Below are positions 45,795 through 56,773 of a stretch of DNA of 64,000 bases, piece by piece (positions within the stretch are counted from its first letter, which is position 1; every line of letters starts with the position of its first letter). This DNA comes from Apodospora peruviana (Eukaryota; Ascomycota; Sordariomycetes; Sordariales; Lasiosphaeriaceae), in the NCBI GenBank assembly GCA_033439685.1, contig JAUEDM010000001.1:5208001-5272000 (forward strand). The letters run 5' to 3'. A program made the position numbers and the translations under genes. Under the pieces are notes generated by a model, which was given only the letters and a program-made list of their open reading frames with translations, had not been told where the DNA came from and did not search any database.

Positions 45795-47195
45795 CTACGC
45801 TATGGCTCCAGCGTGACCGGCGACACCGCCAACTCCACCAGCCACGACCGCTTCCCCTCCCTCTCCTATGCCGATCTCTTCATCCTCTTCCAAGTCGTCA
45901 TCCTCGTCGCCCTCGATATCGTCGTCGCCCTCCTTGAAACCGCTGTCGACCTCCATCTTACGCAGGCGGCGCCGCATGTCGTCGCGTTGGTTATTCTGCC
46001 AGCGCACCAAAGCGGCGGCCGCGTGCACCTTGAAGCCGTAGACGCGCGGGACGTAGCGCTCGGTGCTCTTGGCCGGGATCAGGGCAGGGTAGACCTGGAA
46101 GATGATGTTGTGGAACGATGTGCCGAAGTAGGCGCCGTCGATAGTGGCGTGCCGTGACGACTTGGGGTTGTAGATATCCTCGCAGCGCGCACAGTAGAGC
46201 TTGACCGGCTTCATGTTCGGTAGGTCAGAGAGCCCCATGGGCAGCAGCGGGTGAGAGTGGCACATGACACGGGGGCATTTGCCGAAGTCGGCTTTCTTAT
46301 ACTTGTCGAGCTGGATAAGAGCAAACAGAAAAGGTTGGTTAGCACACAAACTGTCGTCGTTCAGGTGACTTGTATCTGGTGTTCGAATACCATCTTAGCC
46401 AGTCCTCTCGTAGTGACGATGTAACGGGCGTGTACAAGGCCGTACAGGTGCCTGGCAGACTTTTCTATCGTTTCCCGCATGTCATCGTCGCAGTCGAGGT
46501 CGAAGACATCGGTAACCAGGTCGAGGGCGTATTGGTAGTACTGAACTTCCGTGTTAAGGCCAGTTAGGTTGAAACGGTCGGTGAGGTAGTCTTCGTCGAT
46601 CTCGCAGAAGTACTCGTTACCCCGCGAGGAAATGAACTGCGGTATCCTTTGGTTAGCACAGAATCCTCGACCATGGACAGCAGCGCCACTACGGCGCGCG
46701 AAGATGGGGAGGGTTAAGGGGGCATGAACACGATGGTAGAAGCGGCTGTTAGAATCCAGCGTTCGCCGGCGCCGGCGACGGTCGCCACTGGGTGCAATCG
46801 CAAGATCACCGTCGGCCATTCTTCGTTTCTTGGGGATCACAGCGTCGTTGGCAGCACGAGAAGGCGACGGGTGTTGCTCCATGAGATGCTTCCTGTCGCC
46901 TGGATGAATACGGTCGAGGTGGGCAGAAAGCAAACCGACTGCTGCCGACGGGAGCGAACGATAGAGAGACGACAAGACACACAAATAGCAGGTGGTTTGG
47001 TGTTTTTGCTTGCCCGTCACAAGCAGGATAGACGGAGAACCAGATGGTAGGTAGGACCAAGTGCGGAAAAATGCTGCAGCGACTAGCAAGCAGCAACAGG
47101 TGCCGTAGTGAGGAATTGAATAACAACCAAAAACTCACCCAGTCACGCCAATAGCTAGCATACTCGCTATCGGACTCGCTCACGAAGTCGTCCAT
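45795..47195 (-). CDS. ckb1: Casein kinase II regulatory (beta) subunit
   Basis: The beta subunit dimerises and assembles the CK2 tetramer, setting substrate choice. Exons are 47195..47139, 46636..46391 and 46310..45795; introns are 502 and 80 nt; the product is 272 aa. Joined, it begins MDDFVSESDSEYASYWRDW, then FISSRGNEYFCEIDEDYLTD, including the autophosphorylation-type acidic Ser stretch at the N-terminus. The zinc ribbon uses C113 and C118 (KCPRVMC) and C141 and C144 (YCARC). The conserved GAYFGTSFHNIIFQVYPALI and YVPRVYGFKVH follow. The C-terminal 45 residues are acidic then Gly/Ala-rich. The first intron is far longer than others in the window, but the exons on either side match the family exactly. 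Confidence 0.95.
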
Positions 47196-48000
47196 GGTTA
47201 ATCTAACGTTGGGGTTGGCGCATCAACCTCTGTCTCTGGGAGGTCAACGGGCGCGTCGAGCAAAATCTAGGACACCCGGGACCCCCTACCGGACAAATGC
47301 AGTGAGCGGTCGCAGATGCCGGTGCAAAGCGCAGGCGTATCCGTAGAGCACCGAGTATTGGGTTTGGCGCCAGCTGGGACGGAAGACAAGAGGTGATGCC
47401 GAAGGTCGTTCAGATATGCGATGAAAGTCCTGTCGGATGTCTTTTTCGTTTGTGATGGTTGGTGGCGGTGGTGGTGATGGTTGGTGGGGGGCGGTCGCAG
47501 TCCGCTCCCGCAGCCCGTAGCCCACCGCAAAGCCTGACCCGCCCCCTTATCGACCCCGGAGCCCCGCCATCCCCGCCGGCGAATGCTGCCCCACGAAGCC
47601 TTACGGGCACCGATGAAGACCTACATACCTGGTAACCAGGCTCCTGGGCCGGAGCAGCACAGGACCCTTCAATGCTGCGGTGTCAGTACCTACCACGCCT
47701 ACCAACCGGTAAGGTAGGTCAGCTCATGGAACGGCTAGTCCCGCGTTGTCTTGGCCATTGTTATGCGGTGTAGCTCACAAGCCTCGCATATCTCAACATC
47801 CTATTATGTCTAAAATAGTTCTGTTGCTTTTTCATTTGTCCTCTGACCTTCCTTGGCAGAATGTATTATTTGCGCTAATTTGAACATTTCAAAGTACGAT
47901 ATGGTTAATTTGATTTAGCAACCTCACCGAACTGCTTCAAGTATTAAGTATCGACAGATAGCTACCAAGACGAACACTCTCGACTACCTTGCAGTATGTC
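47196..48000. promoter_or_regulatory. Spacer upstream of CKB1, downstream of GST
   Basis: About 0.8 kb. Contains TACCTA-type motifs at about 47622..47633 and 47693..47718 (GTACCTACCACGCCTACC, GTAAGGTAGGTC). The right half is AT-rich and probably 3' UTR of the GST gene. No gene is supported. Confidence 0.45.
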
Positions 48001-50392
48001 TCACTCCAGGTGAGCCTGGCAACCCTGAATTAACCGGTCCACAGTGTCCGCATACAACTTGTTCGTGCTGGTGGTGTTGCGGATATGGGGATTTCTTTCC
48101 AGAGCATCCAGCCATCGATTCCACCGCGCCTCTGCCACTGCCGTCGTCCAGCCCTTGAACCGCGTGGGTAGTCTTGGTAGCCACAGGGCAAACGGCGCAA
48201 AATGTATGTCGACAAGACACATATTGGTACCCAGAAAAAACGGACCCTATTTCGTCTGCATGAGCTTGTATGCATACCTCCCTAGGTAGCCTATCCGGCT
48301 ACACACAGCTGGGGCAAGAGACTTACCTCTTCGTCGGCAGCCTGGAGCAGGGATGTCAAGTCACGCTCCAGTCTCTCTTTTGCCTGCGTCGAATTATCCT
48401 CTGCCGCCGCCAACAGAGTGTGGAAAGAAGGGACAATCTTGGTATTGATCTAGGGGAAAGCTGTCAGTGATATTGGAAGATAGAAAAGAAACAGACTATT
48501 GTCCCTACAAAGTCGATCCACAAGCGACAGTTGGCCTTCAGTCTTGGAACGGTGGGATATAGCATGGTAGTACTGTCGAGATCCTCGAGCTAAGGGGGTT
48601 ACAGATTAGCATGAGCAGCCCAGGGTGTATTGTTTCTTGGGCCTAGAGACATACGTATTCGAGGATAACAGTACTTTCGCCGCACGCCCAATCGTCTTGA
48701 CGGATAGCAGGCACCAGCCCTCGAGGGTTGGCCTCAAGTAGATGCGTCGGTTTTGGAATGTGGAATGGGTCCGTCTCACAGTACTGGTACTGGAGACCTT
48801 TGGCCTCGAGAGCAATCCATACGCGTTGCGAAAAGGGGCTGAGCGAAGCATGCACGTGTCAGCTAGTGCCAAAGATGGATGAGGTTCTCGGTTAAAAAGC
48901 TACGCACCAGAAACACGCCGCATAAAACTTGATCTCGCTATCATTGGCATGCTTCTTTGCTGTAATGGCCGCGTCCCCGGTCGCCTTCCAGCGCGATGGC
49001 TTCAGGCTCTTCTTGGAATCCTTATCACGTACAGCCATCCAACGCTGAACGCTGTTCTTTTTAATCTCATCGCTCTTTGCCAGAGTGTGGCGATGCGTTT
49101 CCGGCTTGCCGTCGCCGACATTGTTCATGCCGTTGCCATTGATACGCTGGATCGTCCAAAACGGCCGTCCCTGGACGCAAGCCATCGCATCTCCTAGCGT
49201 ACTGCTGTCGGCGATTCCGGCATCGTTGGTCTGGAGCTCTGGGATAGCACCTGCGCTATACTCGGTGATCTTGATCTTGACATTGCACTGGTCACGCTCA
49301 CGCGCGAGGCGCTTCCGTTTCTTTTTGTTGGGGTCATCGGATTTGGCCGTCCCCGGCGGTCTGCCCTTCAAACGGCAGTCCCAGTAATGGGTGACGAAAG
49401 GCTTACGCTTGTACCGCTGTGTAGACCTATGCGAATATACATTGTCGACCCAAGGGAAGTATGTCTCAAATCTGTGATTGCATCTTGATTAGCACACCTG
49501 GTTATGTAGGAGAATAAAAGAACGAAAAAGAGAGCAAGACAGAAGGCAATACTCACTCCTCCTGACTGAGAACCACAAGCTCCTCCAATTCAAACAACTT
49601 ACGGCGCCAGTGGGCAAGGTCTGGCGGGTTCGGTACCATTTTCATTGGTAGATGGCCATTGCCCCGTCGCTCTTCCTGGTGATCAGGAGGACCCTGGCCA
49701 TCTTGACCACTGGCCAGGTCAGGCTCAGAAGCACCGTGTATGCCCAGACTTTCTTCGGGAGTCTGACCTGGCAGATGTCCGGTGTTATGGCTCCAGTCGC
49801 TCGGCAAGTCTGTAGTATCAGATATACCAGCCGGGCCCAGGACGCCAAATTGAACGGCAGACGGAGTGTCCGGGGTGGACAGTGATACACCAGCTGGTCG
49901 GGAGGGTCCTTGGGCCTGGACATGGCGCTGGTGCGGGAGCTGCCTCCTTTCCGGCTGCCGGTGGGACTTTTGTATGTTACCTGTGCCACTTCTCATCTCG
50001 GGAAGCATTAGGGGTTGGTTGACAAGAAGTGACCCGCCAGCGTCAAAGCCACGATGCGATGCCGGAGTCGAGGCAGGTGCCGAAGGTGAGGCCTGGGTGG
50101 CAGGCGCTACCACTGGCGGCCTAGCCTTGTACACGCCGGTGAAGCCGTGTAAGTCGGCGGGGAAGACTTCTTGAGCATCTACAATGCTGAGGCTGGGTAC
50201 TGCGAGGGCCGACAGGTCATGGTGACTGGACCGGTGACGCTGGTGAAATCCCGTCTGCTGATGGTGCTCCTGGTGGAAATGCAGTGGCCTTTGTGATTGA
50301 GAATGAGGATGAGAATGGGAATGCAATTGGGACTGGGACTGGGGCTGGGGTTGCGAGGGCGCATGAGTGTAAGCAGAATCCATCGTTGCCAT
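48001..50392 (-). CDS. Glutathione S-transferase-domain protein with long N-terminal extension
   Basis: The C-terminal 210 residues are a GST fold; the whole protein belongs to a fungal group with an N-terminal basic domain, of unknown role. Exons are 50392..49557, 49471..48908, 48838..48655, 48589..48509, 48449..48327 and 48246..48001; introns are 85, 69, 65, 59 and 80 nt; the product is 677 aa. Residues 8-60 are Gln/Ser/His-rich (QPQPQSQSQLHSHSHPHSQS). The middle part has RRKLFELEELVVLSQEE, then YFPWVDNVYSHRSTQRYKRK and KKKRKRLARERDQCNVKIKI, a conserved basic block. The thioredoxin-like half starts CPFSQRVWIALEAKGL, with a Cys at 467 in the position used by omega-class enzymes, and has NPRGLVPAIRQDDWACGEST and the LEYLEDLD motif. 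The alpha-helical half ends near LIQGCQAHLE. The ATG at 50392 was preferred; the frame is open further but starts with GTG. Confidence 0.85.
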
Positions 50393-51077
50393 GAGGAGGA
50401 CGACGACGGTGATGACAACGACGTCAGTCGTAGATCCTTGTTTCTTCACCAGCCATCTGACCCCAACAAGTAATCAAGACTAGATCATCGGAGGGTGCAC
50501 TTGGGTTTTTGGACGAAAGAAAGTGCCGAAGGAGACGCTGTGAGGTGGTTGAAGGACGAGTTCCAGCTTTCCAGGTTGGAGTTCTACTGTAGGCTGCGGG
50601 GAGACCTGACCTATAAGGTCGCTGTCAACCCCGACAAAAACCGGCAACGACGACGTACCCAAAAATACATCCAAGTCCGCGTTGGTCAACAGCTATCAAA
50701 ATGTAGACCAAAAGGCACCGAAGTTTGATCAACAATAAACCTCTCCTCGTAAATACCTCTGTAGTGAGACATTATTATATTATGGGTTTTATCCTTAATT
50801 TTTTACTTCTTTTGTTTTTATTAATTACAACGCAGACTCACCCAGTAAGGTCAAGACGGGTAGGATGACACGAAGAAGAAAAGGAGACCATGACATTGCA
50901 AGGAGACCGCTCGTTGCTTGCCATAGTTCATTCATTATTGTTCTTCCAACAATAACACGCGCTACAGATTCGACTATCAAGGAGGGAATACAATATCCAA
51001 CCGAGGTCTTGTCCTGTCATTATTGGATCCAACAACCATCTCATCCATAACATCCAATGTCAGGGTCATAAGTCCTC
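50393..51077. other. Spacer upstream of the GST gene, downstream of RIC1
   Basis: About 0.68 kb. Includes an AT-rich stretch near 50770..50825 that may be RIC1 3' UTR. An open frame at 50495..50728 (+) is not convincing. Nothing else was seen. Confidence 0.5.
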
Positions 51078-54000
51078 TCAGCTCTCAGATCGGCCAGTAC
51101 TCGCGATACTTCCAGCATCGCTGGTGGTCTGGCCATCAGGATCTGAGTCGCTGCTAGCAGTGAGCCCCCCGGCATTGGGCCCAGACCCTACTGGGCTACC
51201 TCCAGGAGACCCGTTGGTGCTCCTCTGTGGGACCTCAAGCCGTGCAGGAAATCCATTTCTCCTGCTCGTCTCATCCATCTCACCTCCTCGTCTTGCCCGG
51301 GAATTCACCATCTCCATAGCCTCACGGAGCGTGTCCCCAGTCTCGTCAAGCGCCGCCAGGAAGCGAGCGAGCTCTTTACACAATTCCCAGTCCTCCTCGC
51401 GCATGGCTCGGCTTAGCAGCCGCACGCTCTGCTCACTTGCCGTCGCTAGTTCATCAAAAGTGTGCAGAATCAACAGGTATCCACCTGCCGTCTTCAGAGT
51501 CCCACGTTGAAGGCTCTCCTCGAACAGCTCCTGGGGTGGGGGGAGATAGGCGAACAGAGTCCGCCAGGAGCGTACCTCCGTCTTGCGTGTACATTGCACC
51601 ACAATGTCTAAGTACTGTTTGAATGAAGACAGGAGGGAGAGCACGCGCGGGAGAATGGCATTTTCCGGCGCAGGGGGGGGATTAGCATCAACCTCCTCGT
51701 CGAGGACGTGATGCAAGAGAACTTCTAGACCATGAGCAAAATACTCAAGGTTCTCATGCTGCCGCGCAAGTCGCAAGGCTTCAACGGGTCTATTATCGCT
51801 GAGATAAAATCGCAGTACGTCAGGCAAGAAAAGATGCGTCTAAGAGCGTTAGCGGAAGTTCGTCCAGGTGAAGACAATGAAACAAGCGTGGCTTACCCTG
51901 ATAGTGAAGCGGAAGAAGGAAAAATTAATGTCACGGCGCTGTATGAGATCCGACTCGACACCCAAGACGATAGCCTTGCTGAGCAGCACAGAGAGAGGGT
52001 AAAAGTCAACAGGAATAGAGATCATTGGGAGTAGCTCTCTTGTTGGCCCCCCTGATATTGCTTTCAGGACAGGCTCCATATCTGGCCACATTTTCAACTC
52101 TCGGCCGTCAAAGATCCAAAGCGAGTCCTGGAGGCTCTCGCCTGTTCCTAGAAACGGCTGGTCTCGCATACTCGTATAAAATTCGATATTGTGCACAATC
52201 ACACGCATATCGTATTTAAGGTGACCCTCGCTAAGGGAAGGACGCAGGAGAACCAACTTGCCATCCACCAAAAATAAAACAGACGCATGGGCAACGTCTT
52301 GCGCTGGATCTCCATCCGCCAACTGGCTTTCCGGTAAGATCCAACTTAGGCCTCTGACTCTCGCCGGTGACCTGACAATGCCATGGAAGGCTATATGGCC
52401 GACCTTGACTAAGGAGACTGTCCCCGGGCCGTGAGAAAACACGAAGTGGTAAAGAAGGTTGTCGTATGTGTAGACAAGCAATGAGTCCTCGCCCGACGGT
52501 GTGGTCAGGACAATGGGCGCTGGCATCGGATAGGTGAACAATACCGTCGTGTTGTCCAGCACAGCCTCACGCGAGTACAATCGAAGCTCGTATGTTTTGT
52601 TCGCCTCCACAGCTGCCACCAGAATATTCTGGTACCAGCACATACCGCCCCTCACCTGAAACTCATTTTCCATCGCTTGGTTGGCAAAGATTTTCCACCG
52701 GCCGCTGCTGACGCTGTAATGCGCCAGACCCCTTCTTCCAGCTACAGCGACGTACCTACCGTCGCTGGAGATGACCGTGGACCTGATAGGCCACTGATTC
52801 GTGAGATAGAGGGCCGGAATCCTGGCCACGTGCCATAAACCTGGTTCTGCAGAGATGGATGTTAGATCTGGTAGATCGTAACCTCGGTATATCATTATGC
52901 TGGAGGTGCTCTGGAGTACGGTCCGGAAAAGGTTTGCCGAACTGTAGCAGCCAGTGACCGCACTCCGCGCCATCTCCAGCGACCAAATCGCCTCGTGATC
53001 CCGGCCCACGAGCAGCACTTCGCAGGCGCTTCCGATCCAGGCGGCATCTATGACACCATATATCCATTCTTCTCCGTTTGTAGACGCGATTTCTTGGTCT
53101 GCGTTGAAGCTACTGCTTAGCGCCTTGCCATACACACTCCACGTCGCCCATCCCTTCTCGTAGCCGGCAAATAGACAATAGCCGTCCGGGGAGTAGCTCA
53201 GAGTAGTGAGACTGCCGGATACATTTTCTGACACCGAGAGATTGTGGACATGGGATGGCGGTATATTCCCTAGATAATCTCTTGCCGTGTACACACGGAT
53301 GCTGCCATCCGCACACCCGACGCCAATGAGTGAGAACCGGGGGTTTATCACACACCGCACGGCAGATTCATTCGCAGTTTCAGGGACATGGAAGCAATAG
53401 CCTTTGAACAACTTCCGCGGGTCTGGTGTCTCGTCGGTGTTGTTGTCCTGCTTGCCGTTCGTCAGCCGCTGAACCGCATAAGCCTTCCCGTCGCTTGTGA
53501 CCCATGTGGACAGATTCATCGGCCTGTCATGTGTCATCTCCTTCACGGTAATTTTCTTGTCTATCCAGCTCATACGGCTCATCAGCTCTGTACTTGTCTG
53601 TTCGCCTGAGCTGTCGGGGGTCCACCGGATGCACTGCACGGCGGCCGGCTTGCGAGTTGCCACTACCAATTCGTCGTCGAGAGGCAGCGCACTTTCAATC
53701 CCTGCATCAACCTTAATGACCATTCGGAAGCGAATACTGATATCTCTAACACCCGAGCCTTCACCGGCACCCCAGAGAAACTGGTCAGGGGCAAGGTGCC
53801 CAGGGCCGCCGACGTGGCCCTGCCGCCTCTTTTGGATATTGGTGTGACTCGTGAAATGTGGTTTGTAGACTCGCGACTCGGCGTCCGTGGCAATCGAGTA
53901 GGTAATCAAGTACCCGAGGCTTGTATGGACGACGAAAATGGCGGCGTCAGGTCGTATTAGAAGGCCGATATTGGTACCATACGACTTGAGAGATGACTCG

Positions 54001-54497
54001 GAGCGTACGACAACACCGAGCACGACAGTTGGCTAGAGCTAGCGTTAGAGCAGAGGAAAGTGTAAAAGACACGGGAGAAGCGACATACATACCTTGGTTT
54101 GCCATATTGTCATGGATGTGGACGTCACGACCGCAAAGAGGTGGCCTGCGCGAGCAATCCGGAGAGCCAGAATGGGCTCCTTGAGAGACCTACCGGGCGA
54201 TGCGAGGCCAGGGGAATGCGCCAGACTCTCCCCATCGTGATATTCGTGCTCGACTGGTTTGACGGCCGGAGTCAAGGGTGTCACGGGCGTGACTGGCGTG
54301 ACCGGCGAGGGCGGAATGCCGAAGAAGCCGTCCTGGCTGGCGGCTGACGGTGGTGCCAACAGTGATGCGCTCTCGGACCGTTGTTCGGTAGGAGTATTTG
54401 GGAAGGGAAGCCCATCATGAGAGACAAGCTGGCCATTGTTGGAGGGATGGGTGCTGCTTGTCGCATAGATGCGTGGAGTACCGATTGGCCAATACAT
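51078..54497 (-). CDS. RIC1: Ric1, subunit of the Ric1-Rgp1 guanine nucleotide exchange factor
   Basis: Ric1 with Rgp1 activates the Rab GTPase Ypt6 (Rab6) for retrograde endosome-to-Golgi traffic. Exons are 54497..54093, 54032..51897 and 51839..51078; introns are 60 and 57 nt; the product is 1100 aa. It starts with the family signature MYWPIGTPRIYATSS. A proline/threonine insert follows (SPVTPVTPVTPLTP, about residues 63-76). The N-terminal half is a WD40-like beta-propeller (for example TLSYSPDGYCLFAGYEKGWA). The C-terminal RIC1 domain has SIPVDFYPLSVLLSKAIVLG, ESDLIQRRDINFSFFRF, then THLFLPDVLRFYLSDNRPVE, and ARQHENLEYFAHGLEVLLH. The tail is Ser/Gly/Asp-rich (NGSPGGSPVGSGPNAGG). Divergent from THO3. 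Confidence 0.93.
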
Positions 54498-55390
54498 GGC
54501 TCCTCGAAGCCGTCGCCGGTCAGGGCGCTTTCATGCGCATCGGTTGCCTTCCTCCCTTGCTGCAGGATCAATTCATTTGGGAAACCGTCCTCAAGCTCCA
54601 GAAGGGCAGCTCGGGTGGTGATTGAATTACTATGGCGGGGCAGTATGGACGTGGACGTGGTCGTGTTGACGCTGGATGTTGGGAGTTGAAGTCGCTGGTG
54701 GTTGCGGACTGTGGAGTTGGAGACGCCATGGACACCCTGGAGTTTGGAGCTTGTCGCACTCGCTCGAGCACATCACCCGCAGATCTCCCGAAGTATTAGT
54801 ACATGGTTTGGGTTCGACGATACAACCAACTGAGTACCGAAGTCAAGTTTCATTCTCAACTTGTCCGGACCGACAATGAATGATCTCTTTCAAGGCTCGG
54901 AAAGTCCAGAAAAATTCTCGGACCTTTATGTCTTTCGTTTACTCTTCAGTCCCATATTTTTCAACTTCGGCCTGATTCCTCCTTCAATAATGCATTTCGA
55001 TCTGGCATCACTCTGTGGTAGAAGGTTGTTTCGGGTACTTGTTCTACCCCAATCGGAACTTCAGGTGGCCCGTTCAGGTGTAACTCCATCCGATCCAGTC
55101 CACAAGACGACAACAACAATTGTTGGCGGCATTCGCCGGGTCCAGTGATTGCTTCTACGGTTGTACCGCTGATTCGCGACAAAGGAACAAAATAACAACT
55201 ACCTGGCAAATCGCCCATCATCTGCCGTATACAAGTTAAAAACCGTATACGCAGCACACTAACGTTGGCTCTTGGTGCAAGAACGTCGCGTCTCACGCAC
55301 GAAACTGTGTCTTTACACATTAGAACTAAACTAGTTCTCACTTTCACGTGGACGACCAACGCCATCCCACTCAGATATCTCATCTTAGCC
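54498..55390. promoter_or_regulatory. Divergent spacer, RIC1 / THO3
   Basis: About 0.9 kb between opposed start codons. No gene is supported; the frame in front of THO3 is open back to 55265 but has no ATG before 55391. Confidence 0.5.
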
Positions 55391-56773
55391 ATGCCTTTGC
55401 TCCGCCCGAGGACGAGCGTCTCCACGGAGAAGTTCCCTCTCACTTTCGCGCCGTTAAAAGCCCAGTCGTACAGTGATTCGACCTCGTTGTCTAGGGGAAG
55501 CGGGAGTCATCACAGGTAACCATCCGACCTGGGATATTTATTCTCTTGGACCTTTCAACTGGCATTGCTAATGCTGCCGTTACTTCAGTCTTCGCTCAAT
55601 AGCTTGGAATCCGCTAGGAACTCTTGTTGCCACTGGTGCTGCTGACAAGACCCTCCGCGTCTGTGAGTCCTCCGGGAATCGCTGATTACCCATCTCTCCT
55701 GGGCTATGGTGCTTCAGCGCAGCGTCCACTTTCATAAACCAGTTGGCCGGCTGACCAGCTGTTTGCTCCAGGGAATCCAGAGAAAAACAATGTCCGCAAC
55801 TCGACCGAGCTTAAGGGTCATTCGGCTGGCATCGAGAAAATTGCATTCAACCCGGTCAAAGATGCAGAGTTGTGCAGTGTCAGTAATGACGGTGTGGTTA
55901 AATTGTGGGATGTGAGAACAAAGGCCTGTGTCAACGAAGTGAAGGGTCTGGGCAATGCACATACCCTTGCCTGGGCTCCAGACGGGTCTTCGCTCCTGGT
56001 CGGAAACAGAGTATGTTCTTTCAATCAGGATTTGCGCTACCCACAGCTGTATTCTGACTGACTGGTTGTTGCAGGGCGGAGGTCTTTTTGAGATAGCACC
56101 GACTCAATTTTCAGTCGTTTCCACCCACCAGCAACCGGTCGAGACCAATCAGATGGCCTTTTGCTGGAGCGGACAGAAGATCTTCCTTCCAACTAAAGAA
56201 GGCAGAATCCGTATTCTGTCCTACCCTGGACTGGAACCTATTCTCCATCTTGGTCACGATGCTGAGCCGGGAGGGTCGACCGAGTTCATGTTGAAGGGGC
56301 ACACAGCCTCGTGCCTGACTGCGGAGCTCTCCCCTACCGGAAGATATCTTGCAACAGGAGGAGCAGACTCGATCATTTCTCTCTTCGATACAAAGGATTG
56401 GATCTGTCAGCGTACCGTCACTCGATTGGTCGGACCCGTCAGGAGCATAAGTATAGTAGCCCATTGGTTGTGTTCTATTTTCAGATGTTGATCTAGTCTC
56501 CAGGTTTTACATTTGATGGAAGTTACGTCGTAGGTGGCTGTGAAGAAGGTAGGGAAAGTTTTAGTCAAACTGATGCGAGCTGGAAATGCTGACCTGGTCT
56601 GCCCTGTAGGTTCTGGCCTGGAGGTTACCCATACCGAGACTGGGAAGCACGTCTTCACCTTCAAAACGGCCGGCCCGTGCGAAACAGTAGCTTGGGCTCC
56701 GACAAGATACTGTCTGGCCTACAGCGACCTTGGCATACTGCGTATAATTGGAATGGATGCGGAGAAGAAATAA
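55391..56773 (+). CDS. THO3: THO complex WD40 subunit Tho3/Tex1
   Basis: Tho3/Tex1 is the WD40 subunit of the THO/TREX complex, which couples transcription to mRNA packaging and nuclear export. Exons are 55391..55515, 55589..55662, 55772..56010, 56075..56450, 56504..56548 and 56610..56773; introns are 73, 109, 64, 53 and 61 nt; the product is 340 aa. The WD repeats read SIAWNPLGTLVATGAADKTL, then HSAGIEKIAFNPVKDAELCS with DGVVKLWDVRTK, then NEVKGLGNAHTLAWAPDGSS. Then come TNQMAFCWSGQKIFLPTKEG, LKGHTASCLTAELSPTGRYL with DSIISLFDTKDW, and SFTFDGSYVVGGCEEGSGLE. Six-exon joining keeps the repeats in one frame, including a 45-nt exon. The ATG at 55391 gives a short basic N-terminus. Confidence 0.9.
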
